From Bacillota bacterium (GTDB taxonomy: Bacteria; Bacillota; Dethiobacteria; Dethiobacterales; Dethiobacteraceae): a DNA stretch of 7,315 nucleotides. Below are positions 1 to 5,330 of the stretch, one piece after another. The stretch covers positions 1 through 7,315 of the forward strand of contig QLUI01000086.1 of the NCBI GenBank assembly GCA_018725345.1. The letters are read 5' to 3'. Position 1 is the first letter of the stretch; each line of letters begins with the position of its first letter. Position numbers and translations under genes: made by a program. The notes beneath the pieces are model-generated. The model did not search any database. It saw nothing but the letters and a program-made list of their open reading frames with translations, and was not told the origin of the DNA.

Positions 1-154
1 CCAATGTTTTCGCCTACCCGTGAAGCGCACGATCTAGTAAAGCTTAAGACAGCTACCACTACTACTAATAATAATAATAATAATTTTGTTAAAAACGGAT
101 TTTCTTCCGCCACCAACATTGCTTGCCCGTTAGCGCCTACCACCTCAAACTCCT
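1..154. other. Unassigned flank upstream of ISL3 remnant
   Basis: I find no convincing gene here. The only structure is the trinucleotide run at 58-84. The stretch does not match the corresponding upstream part of the second ISL3 copy (beyond about 7057 on the minus strand). So the left copy has either lost its 5' part by deletion or been joined to unrelated DNA near position 150. A TTG at 123 opens a frame that runs into the transposase fragment, but no ribosome-binding site precedes it. Confidence 0.5.
58..84. repeat. Trinucleotide microsatellite (ACT)3(AAT)6
   Basis: Three ACT units are followed directly by six AAT units. It lies about 65-90 bp before the point where ISL3 homology starts. 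It is not part of a recognisable gene. Confidence 0.85.
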
Positions 155-503
155 TAAACATCACAACTTAAAGACAGCCAAAGCCTACCAAATTCGACTT
201 ACCTTACAGGAGTTGTTCAGCCAACCCGACCGAGAAACGGGGGAAGTCTTTCTGAAGCGTTGGTACTTCTGGGCCACTCACTGCCGACTACAACCGGCGA
301 TCGAGGTAGCCAAAACCATTAGAAGGCACTGGGATGGAATTTTGAACTGGTTCGATAGCCAACTCACCACCGCATTTCTTGAGGGCATAAACAGCATCCT
401 TCAGGCCGCTAAATCAAGAGCCAGAGGATACCGAACTAATCGAAACTTTATCAACATGGCTTACCTCATTGCAGGTAAGCTTGATTTTGGGTTACCCACG
501 TGA
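150..503 (+). pseudogene. ISL3-family transposase, C-terminal fragment
   Basis: This is the C-terminal piece (about 117 residues) of a DDE transposase of the ISL3 type. The block containing FLEGINSILQAAKSRARGYR, encoded around 378-437, is the family's conserved C-terminal motif, and its glutamate (the E of LEGIN) is the expected catalytic acid. The reading frame is undamaged from 150 to the TGA at 501-503, unlike the second copy. The N-terminal zinc-binding domain and the two catalytic aspartates are absent, so it is inactive. The frame stays open upstream to a TTG at 123, but those residues do not look like transposase and no Shine-Dalgarno sequence is visible. Confidence 0.85.
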
Positions 504-517
504 AACAGCGAGGAACC
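494..517 (+). repeat. ISL3 terminal end, copy 1
   Basis: This is the right-hand terminus of the left ISL3 copy. It matches the end of the right copy (6693-6716, opposite strand) at 23 of 24 positions, the one change being GAAAC versus GAACC. Homology stops abruptly outside it. The opposite end of the element is not in the window, so the inverted-repeat partner and target duplication cannot be checked. Confidence 0.75.
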
Positions 518-640
518 TCTTTTTATTTTATGGGCGAGTTGTTGCAGTGTAATCAAGTGTACGAAAACAAAATTCCTATCTTTTATGCCAAAGAGCCCTG
601 CCTGAAAACGAAAAGTTGTAGCACTTAACAAGAAAAAGGG
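518..640. other. AT-rich spacer, no gene seen
   Basis: This is AT-rich DNA between the ISL3 end and the promoter at 641. I see no ORF with a ribosome-binding site, no clear hairpin and no RNA gene. Confidence 0.5.
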
Positions 641-668
641 TTTACAAATTGAGGGGGTATGATAAAAT
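641..668 (+). promoter_or_regulatory. Putative sigma-A promoter with extended -10
   Basis: A -35 box TTTACA (641-646) is followed by a 16-bp spacer and a -10 box TAAAAT (663-668). The -10 is preceded by TGA, which gives the TGn extended -10 form. It points at the secreted-protein cluster, and transcription would start near 675, about 90 nt before the ATG at 766. No operator is obvious. The call rests on motif match alone. Confidence 0.5.
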
Positions 669-707
669 TTAAACAAAGCAGGTAACCATTGCCAAATAAA
701 AGGCGGG

Positions 708-743
708 AAAGGAGGTTGGTCAGTGCCAATGGCGGTTGCCTGA
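708..743 (+). other. Possible six-codon leader ORF with its own RBS
   Basis: A near-perfect Shine-Dalgarno (AAAGGAGGT, 708-716) lies about 7 nt before a GTG at 723. The GTG opens a six-codon frame (VPMAVA) ending in TGA at 741-743, ten bases before the ribosome-binding site of the next gene. It could be a regulatory or translation-coupling leader, or a chance purine-rich stretch. Nothing in the peptide (no run of a single amino acid) points to classical attenuation. Confidence 0.25.
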
Positions 744-765
744 AAAATTTAAGGAGGTCAGAGTG

Positions 766-1227
766 ATGAAAAGGATGTTAATTATAAGCTTGGTGACAGT
801 CTTAACATTTTCTTTAATCTTTGGTGCTTCAGGTTTTGTTTCAAGTGAGACGAAGTACGCTGCTGTAAATGGCGAGGACCCGTGGGGAGAGAAGGAAGTT
901 CTCAACTACTTGCTACAGACTGCTGATGAAAAACTACAACAAGATGTGCAACGATTACAAGTTGCTTTAGACCTTAGCAGTAAACAGATGGATGGGTTGA
1001 AAGAAGTGGCGCTTCTTGAACGGAAGAGCATAATGTCAATTGCTGGGAAAGGGCACTTACCTAGCGCTTTGGAGTTTAATGATCAGGCCAGTCAGGCGTT
1101 TGCTGGAATTGATAGAAAGGTCCAAGAGTTCCTCGGTGAAAAGTATGAAGACTTTCGCAAATGGGTCCGTGACTGGTGGCAAGAGGAGAAGAAATATCGC
1201 CAAAAATGGCTAACTGAACAACGATAG
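766..1227 (+). CDS. Secreted helical protein, N-terminal part of a possibly split gene
   Basis: The frame encodes 153 residues. The ATG at 766 is chosen because GGAGG (753-757) lies 8 nt upstream; an earlier in-frame TTG at 736 has no such site. Residues 1-27 are a signal peptide: MKRM, then a hydrophobic stretch to about residue 20, with small residues for cleavage around 21-27. No lipobox cysteine is present. The mature part is charged and mainly helical. A segment at about 60-90 (LQVALDLSSKQMDGLKEV) weakly recalls the LTxxQ-type helices of periplasmic stress proteins such as CpxP/Spy, but I would not assign the family. The end (about 127-153) is rich in Trp, Lys, Arg and Glu and breaks off at a TAG. 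The next ORF (1252-1737), an RlpA-like barrel with no signal peptide, lies in the same frame with no other stop between. The likeliest reading is one secreted two-domain envelope protein interrupted by an amber codon. A separate short secreted protein is the alternative. Confidence 0.75.
   Translation: MKRMLIISLVTVLTFSLIFGASGFVSSETKYAAVNGEDPWGEKEVLNYLLQTADEKLQQDVQRLQVALDLSSKQMDGLKEVALLERKSIMSIAGKGHLPSALEFNDQASQAFAGIDRKVQEFLGEKYEDFRKWVRDWWQEEKKYRQKWLTEQR
1225..1227 (+). other. In-frame TAG joining 766-1227 and 1252-1737
   Basis: The TAG at codon 154 separates two ORFs that share one frame. Read through, 766-1737 would be 323 residues: signal peptide, helical region, TAG, an eight-residue link (KAKSDVGI), then the barrel domain. 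The flanking residues (KYRQKWLTEQR, stop, KAKSD) look like one continuous charged linker. TAG is one substitution away from CAG or AAG, which fits a recent nonsense mutation. Suppression or recoding cannot be excluded from sequence. A sequencing error is also possible. Confidence 0.6.
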
Positions 1228-1251
1228 AAAGCTAAGAGTGATGTTGGTATT

Positions 1252-1737
1252 ATGACGAGCGATCGTACAGAGAGAGAACTGGTCTTTGCAACCCAATACC
1301 ATGGTTTTACTACTGTGGAGGTTGCTCTTCCCGATAGATATGTAAAGTTTGCCAACCGGGGGTGGTGGAGGGATATTCCTGAAACGTACAGGCACCACTA
1401 TAGCAACCCTCCTTACACGGTAAATGTGTTCTACTCGGCGACAAACAGGAGTGTTCTTGATGTGCTAGTCAGGGAGGTGGGACCATGGAACGAAGATGAC
1501 AATTATTGGAAAGCAGCTAATGCTTCTAATCCGCGTCGTCTTTTTAAGGACCTTCCCCTAGGTCAACCTCAAGCAGAAGAGGCTTTCTTTAGGAACCATA
1601 ATGGCGGAAGAGATCAGTTTGGTAGGAGGGTAACTAACCCTTCCGGTGTTGATCTTACTCCCGAAGTAGCAAGACGGCTCGGTTTAGGTCATCTACAGAA
1701 CGCTTGGGTATGGGTGCGTTACAGCCGCCTACCCTGA
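1252..1737 (+). CDS. RlpA-like double-psi beta-barrel domain protein
   Basis: The frame encodes 161 residues from the ATG at 1252. They read as a double-psi beta-barrel of the RlpA/3D type: an opening strand around FATQYHGF (12-19), the VLVREVGPWN turn (71-80, the family's V-x-D-x-GP position), a loop with DNYW and RRLF, then GVDLTPEVARRLGLG (132-146, matching the DLS-x-x-A-x-x-LG motif), and a closing strand WVWVRY. Such domains in Gram-positive secreted proteins are usually associated with peptidoglycan binding or cleavage. The aspartate usual in the first motif is Glu here (REVGPW). There is no signal peptide and no good ribosome-binding site before 1252 (only AAGAG). The frame continues directly from the secreted ORF upstream across the TAG at 1225. 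It is therefore probably the C-terminal domain of that gene rather than an independent protein. Confidence 0.75.
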   Translation: MTSDRTERELVFATQYHGFTTVEVALPDRYVKFANRGWWRDIPETYRHHYSNPPYTVNVFYSATNRSVLDVLVREVGPWNEDDNYWKAANASNPRRLFKDLPLGQPQAEEAFFRNHNGGRDQFGRRVTNPSGVDLTPEVARRLGLGHLQNAWVWVRYSRLP

Positions 1738-1754
1738 AATTAAAAGGATAACTG

Positions 1755-2153
1755 ATGAATAATATTTTCTGCTTCCGCAATTTACTGTTCCTTTTGTGGG
1801 TGTTGACTTTCTTGTTAGGAGGATGTGTATCTCCTCAAAGATTGGAAAGCGATAAAAACTGGATTGAGGTTGCGGTGAATCAGGAGGAAGCACGCTGGTT
1901 GCAAGAACAAGTTGATAACGGACACCGTCCTGGTTTGCTTGACACAATGCAGGTGGCAAGGGAATTCGTTTACTATCATTTGGAAATGAGAGGAGAAGTA
2001 ACAGAAACCGAGGTGATAAGAAAAACTCGTGAAGGTGAATATTTCCGTATAACATATGAAGAAGGCCAAATCGTAGAGTTATTTTTAGTCCAGCCTGTAC
2101 GGCAAGAACCTACCGGTATCTGGATAGTGACGAGATACCGTTTGGCTAGGTGA
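1755..2153 (+). CDS. Small hypothetical lipoprotein
   Basis: The frame encodes 132 residues from an ATG preceded by AAAGGAT. It starts 17 bp after the barrel ORF ends, so it is probably cotranscribed. The N-terminus is a lipoprotein signal: residues 1-23 are hydrophobic and end in the lipobox LGGC with Cys24 (L21-G22-G23-C24), predicting diacylglyceryl anchoring to the outer face of the membrane. The mature part of about 108 residues is acidic-mixed, with a helix-like region (EEARWLQEQVD, then TMQVAREFVYYHLEM). It ends in strand-like segments (EYFRITYEEGQIVELFLVQPV and GIWIVTRYRLAR) that suggest a compact alpha+beta fold. The closing G-I-W-x-V-x-R-Y pattern occurs in small Firmicute lipoprotein and NTF2-like domains, but I do not recognise a named family. 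Pairing with a secreted barrel domain suggests a cell-envelope role. That is inference from context only. Confidence 0.8.
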   Translation: MNNIFCFRNLLFLLWVLTFLLGGCVSPQRLESDKNWIEVAVNQEEARWLQEQVDNGHRPGLLDTMQVAREFVYYHLEMRGEVTETEVIRKTREGEYFRITYEEGQIVELFLVQPVRQEPTGIWIVTRYRLAR

Positions 2154-2194
2154 TGTGCCAGGATGTGGAGAAAAGCTATGATGGAGGCGATAGA

Positions 2195-2317
2195 ATGAGC
2201 AAAAAAAGTTGCCATCACCCATCGAATGGGTTAACAAACGCAAAATCAGGGCAAAAGACTCAGTCAATACAGCTTGGTGGTTCAGTAAAACGCATTCCCC
2301 GAAAGCCGACGTTTTGA
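2195..2317 (+). CDS. Small basic peptide ORF of 40 residues, unknown
   Basis: The ATG at 2195 has a good ribosome-binding site (GGAGG, 2183-2187, 7-nt spacing) and encodes 40 residues ending at the TGA at 2315-2317. The peptide is strongly basic, rich in Lys, Arg, Ser and His, with no hydrophobic segment. It begins MSKKSCHH and ends KRIPRKPTF. The same frame can start at an ATG at 2153, which overlaps the lipoprotein stop as TGATG and would give 54 residues, but that start has a poor ribosome-binding site. It is the last plus-strand frame before the IS1634 element and ends 27 bp before the terminal repeat. I do not recognise it. It could be a genuine small protein of the operon or a chance ORF behind a chance GGAGG. 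Confidence 0.4.
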   Translation: MSKKSCHHPSNGLTNAKSGQKTQSIQLGGSVKRIPRKPTF

Positions 2318-2344
2318 ACTTAATCAAGAGTATCTTGTTTGCGC

Positions 2345-2362
2345 CTAGCGTGACTTTACTAC
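2345..2362 (+). repeat. Left terminal inverted repeat of IS1634 element
   Basis: Eighteen bases, CTAGCGTGACTTTACTAC, exactly complementary to 4217-4234. After one mismatch (A against G) two more inward bases also match. Confidence 0.9.
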
Positions 2363-2445
2363 ACCAATCAGATTTACCCCTGTTTTCCTAGTGTTTTCAA
2401 GCCTTTTGCGTATAGACTAATTTAAAATGGCAATAAAACCAGGCA

Positions 2446-2474
2446 TTGACAATATTTAAATAATAGTGTATAAA
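2446..2474 (+). promoter_or_regulatory. Consensus-like promoter of the transposase gene
   Basis: A perfect -35 TTGACA (2446-2451), a 17-bp AT-rich spacer, and a -10 TATAAA (2469-2474). The predicted start point, about 7 nt further on, falls on the A of the ATG at 2481, so the transcript would have essentially no leader. The upstream GTG at 2466 lies inside this promoter and cannot be the start used by it. Confidence 0.7.
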
Positions 2475-2480
2475 CTAAAT

Positions 2481-4142
2481 ATGGCGACTATCAGAAAACA
2501 AAAAGTTAAGAAGTACACGTATTGGCAGATTGTTGAATCTAAAAGGGTTAATGGTAAACCAAGACCTGTGGTACTTATGCATTTGGGGACTGCTGAACAA
2601 CTAATGTATAGACTAAAGGAGGGACCACTTAAAAAGACAGTTAGTTCACGTTCCCACGGAGCTGTTTTTCTCTTCTGGCAGATCATTCAGGAGTTGGACC
2701 TGGTCAATATTTTTAACTCACATTTCTCACCACAAGTGCGAGACGACTTAACTGTAGGCGACTCCCTCTTGCTGGCAGCCATTCACCGCGCCATCCATCC
2801 GGGCAGCAAGAGAACTTTCGCCTCCTGGGCAAGGTCAACCACCTTGCCCGAATTGGCGGGTTTTGATGCGGATAAAATTGACAGCCAGCACTTCTGGGAC
2901 CAAATGGATACCGTTACCGATGCGCAACTGGAAAATGTGGAAACCGCTATTACCGAAAAAATGATTGAAAAAAGCCTTTTTTCCACCAAACTTCTTTTCT
3001 ACGACTTGACCAACTTCTTTACCTGCATTGATACTGCCAATAGTAGAGCAAAACTAGCTCAAAGGGGCAGAAACAAACAAAAGCGTAACGACTTAAGGCA
3101 GTTTGGGCTTACCCAGGTAGTGACCAAAGAGTTCCTTATTCCCGTTTTTTCAGAGATATACGAGGGTAACAGGGCAGACAGGGAACTGTTTGTGCCTACA
3201 CTGACCAAGCTGAGAACCAAGCTCTCTGAACTGCATCTTGATGTTGAGGAGATCACCGTTGTGTTTGATAAAGGCAGTAATGCAAAGGACAATTTTGCCG
3301 AATTGGATGACTCAGAAATACCCTACGTTGCCTCCCTAACCCCTTCATATCATGAAGACCTGTTGGAAATACCCCGTAGTGAGTACCGGATGGTGGATGT
3401 AAACAGGCAAGGAATCTTATGTTATCGTACTCATAAAGCAGTGTGGGGCAAGGAAAGAACCATTGTTATCTATCTGAGCGATAAATTACGAGAAGGGCAG
3501 TTGCGTGGTTTAAAACAAGCACTGACCAAAAAGTTAGAGCAGTTAAAGGAATTAAAAACAAAGCTTAATGCGCCAAAAGCTAGAAAAAGGAGTAAAGAGA
3601 ACCTTGAACAGCAGATAAAAAGCATTATCCAGGGTGAAAAGTGCCAGTTGCTGATTAAAGTGTCTATCGAAGAAAAAGAAGATGGCCACTTTGATATTGA
3701 GTGGGAAATAGACTCCGGGGTTTATGAATGGTTGACGGAAAATTACTATGGCAAACGGCTTTTGGTCACCTGTCGGGATGAATGGCCCGAAGAGGAGATT
3801 ATCGCTGCGTACTACGGACAAAACAATGTGGAACGGACCTTCAAGCATATGAAAAATCCTTATCACAATGCTGTTCACCCGCAATATTACTGGACTGACC
3901 ATAAAATTAAGGTACATACTTTTATTTGCCTGATAGGCCTTCTGCTTTCACAGATCCTGTGGAAGAAAGCGCGTGAAGCCGGCTACAGCATGAGTTTGGA
4001 GAACTTAATAGACAAGTTAGAAGAAGTACGCCAGGCAGAAATTATTACGGTAAACAGCCTTAAAAGCAAGCCTGTCCGGGAAATACAGTTAGAGGAAATG
4101 GATCCAAAGCTGCAAGAATTATATAATGTGCTGGTTAAATGA
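2481..4142 (+). CDS. IS1634-family DDE transposase, intact
   Basis: The frame encodes 553 residues from the ATG at 2481. I prefer it to the in-frame GTG at 2466 because the GTG sits inside the promoter and because the family N-terminus looks like MATIRKQK followed by a TYWQIVES strand. The protein should catalyse cut-and-paste transposition of this element in the cytoplasm. It has a DDE RNase-H-like core: the first aspartate in LLFYDLTNFF (Asp175), the second in TVVFDKGSN (Asp263), and a glutamate in NNVERTFKHMK (Glu451), where a tyrosine upstream and a lysine seven residues downstream recall the IS4-superfamily YREK signature, with Asn near the usual Arg position. A Lys/Glu-rich helical insertion lies at about 345-385, before the glutamate, as is usual in IS4-type enzymes. 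Length is normal and there is no internal stop or frameshift, so the element may still be active. No Shine-Dalgarno sequence precedes the ATG. Confidence 0.9.
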   Translation: MATIRKQKVKKYTYWQIVESKRVNGKPRPVVLMHLGTAEQLMYRLKEGPLKKTVSSRSHGAVFLFWQIIQELDLVNIFNSHFSPQVRDDLTVGDSLLLAAIHRAIHPGSKRTFASWARSTTLPELAGFDADKIDSQHFWDQMDTVTDAQLENVETAITEKMIEKSLFSTKLLFYDLTNFFTCIDTANSRAKLAQRGRNKQKRNDLRQFGLTQVVTKEFLIPVFSEIYEGNRADRELFVPTLTKLRTKLSELHLDVEEITVVFDKGSNAKDNFAELDDSEIPYVASLTPSYHEDLLEIPRSEYRMVDVNRQGILCYRTHKAVWGKERTIVIYLSDKLREGQLRGLKQALTKKLEQLKELKTKLNAPKARKRSKENLEQQIKSIIQGEKCQLLIKVSIEEKEDGHFDIEWEIDSGVYEWLTENYYGKRLLVTCRDEWPEEEIIAAYYGQNNVERTFKHMKNPYHNAVHPQYYWTDHKIKVHTFICLIGLLLSQILWKKAREAGYSMSLENLIDKLEEVRQAEIITVNSLKSKPVREIQLEEMDPKLQELYNVLVK

Positions 4143-4216
4143 TTTTTAGTGTATACATTGCATGAGCCTGGAAATGCCCATTTTGACTGGGATTGAGCCT
4201 ATTTTTTACAATGGGC

Positions 4217-4234
4217 GTAGTAAAGTCACGCTAG
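4217..4234 (-). repeat. Right terminal inverted repeat of IS1634 element
   Basis: Exact reverse complement of the left repeat. It lies 75 bp after the transposase stop and 37 bp before the end of the convergent permease gene. Confidence 0.9.
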
Positions 4235-4271
4235 TGTCAATATGGCTATTCGGGTGCAAGCGTTTTCGCAA

Positions 4272-5330
4272 TTACGTCGACCGGCGCCACTTCAGCAGAT
4301 GGTTGGTCAAAAACCAGGTGACGCAGCCCGCCAGCAGGTAGCAAAGACTTAAGACTAGAGGCCCCGGATTGTGAATGCCGGCCAAAGCGGTCAGCAGCGG
4401 GCCGCCCAGCAGCGCGAAGCAGACCACTACCCCAAGCTTGAAGATGCCTTCCAGTCGTTCAAACACCAAGACCTCCCCGTTGTTTTCCAGCGGGTTTTTG
4501 GTGAACAGGAAACGGGCCAGGGCGTAAGCGCCGGCGGACAGGACGACCAGTGCGCCGTAAAGGTAAACAGGGTTATACTTGCCGAACATACTGAAATCCA
4601 TGATCCAAGCGGGGACCGTTGCCAGAAGCGCGATATCGGAGAAGATGTTGCGCCACATCCAGTAGGAGTGAGCGTAAAACCACGGATAATGCCAGGAGAT
4701 CCAGAAGTTGAAGTTAGTCTCCAGCAATAGGTACAGTCCCGCCGGAAAGAAGAGGAAGATCATGGCCAGGATGCCGCTCCCCCAAGCTGTGCCGCTGACG
4801 GTGGCGATCAACACGGTGAAGCAGAAGATGAACGTCAGGACCAAGAAGCTGCGCAGCGCCCAGCCCCAGATGTCCGGCGTGCCGAACGGGAACGGAATGC
4901 CGGCGTTGGCCCAGACAATCAGGGTCATCAATAGGGCGTTTGCCGCCAGGGTAATCAGGATCTGCACCAGGCCCACCGCCACTTTGCTAAACAGGATGTC
5001 CTGCCGGGAATAGGGCATGGCCAATAAAAGCCCCAGGGTTTCCCGGTCGCGCTCCTGACCCAGGCTCACAGTAGCCAATGCGATCGTGAACAAAAGCAAG
5101 GGGATCCCTACCCAAGGCTCGGACACCAGGCGATTTTCGAAGTGCAAGAATCCGGGCCAGGGGCCGATGAAACCCGGCCACCCGCTGGCAATGTAGTCTG
5201 TAATGGCAAACAACAGGCTGAAGGTAGTCGCGTAGGTGACGAACAAGAAAAACGGGACGAAAATGGACCAGCTTATCTTCCAGTCCTTCCAAAGCAGGGT
5301 TTTATGGGGCCAGTATTTGTTTAATGGCAT
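4272..5330 (-). CDS. ABC-2 type transporter permease (YtrC/D-like)
   Basis: The frame encodes 352 residues on the minus strand. The ATG at 5330 is chosen because GGGAGG lies about 8 nt upstream and the protein then starts MPLNKYWPHKTLLWKDWK, a typical cytoplasmic lead-in; a longer frame from 5531 runs only through the ATPase gene. About eight membrane segments are seen, roughly at 21-44, 73-90, 113-140, 160-180, 185-205, 253-275, 296-318 and 325-345. The loop QERDRETLGLLLAMPYSRQD (92-111) is the conserved cytoplasmic motif of ABC-2 permeases that contacts the ATPase. It should form the membrane half of an exporter with the ATPase encoded upstream, which it overlaps by 29 bp, implying translational coupling. 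The substrate cannot be read from sequence. YtrA-linked systems respond to cell-wall stress. The protein ends KWRRST 37 bp from the IS1634 end. The C-terminus looks complete, but a slightly longer ancestral form cannot be excluded. Confidence 0.88.
   Translation of the reverse strand: MPLNKYWPHKTLLWKDWKISWSIFVPFFLFVTYATTFSLLFAITDYIASGWPGFIGPWPGFLHFENRLVSEPWVGIPLLLFTIALATVSLGQERDRETLGLLLAMPYSRQDILFSKVAVGLVQILITLAANALLMTLIVWANAGIPFPFGTPDIWGWALRSFLVLTFIFCFTVLIATVSGTAWGSGILAMIFLFFPAGLYLLLETNFNFWISWHYPWFYAHSYWMWRNIFSDIALLATVPAWIMDFSMFGKYNPVYLYGALVVLSAGAYALARFLFTKNPLENNGEVLVFERLEGIFKLGVVVCFALLGGPLLTALAGIHNPGPLVLSLCYLLAGCVTWFLTNHLLKWRRST

Larger units (their letters stand above)
150..517 (+). mobile_element. 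Truncated ISL3-family element, 3' end (copy 1)
   Basis: This is the distal part of an ISL3-family insertion sequence. It matches the reverse complement of 6693 to about 7057 at roughly 95% by hand alignment, and the homology fades near 150-160, which marks a truncated left edge. The right terminus is set where the two copies stop matching, after GAGGAACC at 510-517. Read inward, the terminus begins GGTTCCTCGCTG. The 5' part of the element, with the zinc-finger and first DDE regions, is missing, so the copy cannot move by itself. Confidence 0.85.
2345..4234 (+). mobile_element. IS1634-family insertion sequence, apparently complete
   Basis: The element is about 1890 bp, bounded by perfect 18-bp inverted repeats (CTAGCGTGACTTTACTAC, 2345-2362, with its complement at 4217-4234). 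It contains one intact DDE transposase gene filling most of its length. Size and single-gene layout fit the IS1634 family. The repeat match extends inward to 20 of 21 bases. No 5-6 bp direct duplication is visible: flanks are TTTGCGC on the left and TGTCAAT on the right, and shifting the boundary outward by a few bases does not produce one. It sits between the plus-strand lipoprotein cluster and the minus-strand ABC operon without cutting either coding set. Confidence 0.85.

Noticed and set aside
58..84. Short repeats as a CRISPR array or iteron origin
   Set aside because: The units are simple trinucleotides with no spacers and no adjacent replication or cas gene.
736..765. TTG at 736 as the start of the secreted protein
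   Set aside because: It has no ribosome-binding site at proper spacing and would put ten charged residues before the signal peptide. The ATG at 766 has GGAGG at ideal spacing.
1225..1227. TAG as a pyrrolysine codon
   Set aside because: Known pyrrolysine proteins are mainly methylamine methyltransferases and a few others. Nothing in the window encodes the pyl machinery, and a nonsense mutation is simpler. Kept only as an option to test.
2325..2337. Small hairpin CAAGA-GTA-TCTTG followed by TTT, as a terminator
   Set aside because: The stem is only 5 bp and AT-rich, and the T run is three bases before the IS begins. Too weak to annotate, though a disrupted terminator is conceivable.
2209..2391. 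A 60-residue plus-strand frame crossing the left end of the IS1634 element
   Set aside because: It starts without a ribosome-binding site, overlaps the better 2195-2317 frame and runs through the IS terminal repeat.
4176..4216. GCCCATT...AATGGGC inverted repeat after the transposase gene, as a terminator
   Set aside because: A 7-bp stem with a 27-nt loop and no T run directly after the stem. Unlikely to terminate.
4371..5013. Plus-strand open frames opposite the permease
   Set aside because: They have no ribosome-binding sites, unnatural protein composition, and lie antisense to a clearly real membrane protein gene. They are shadows.
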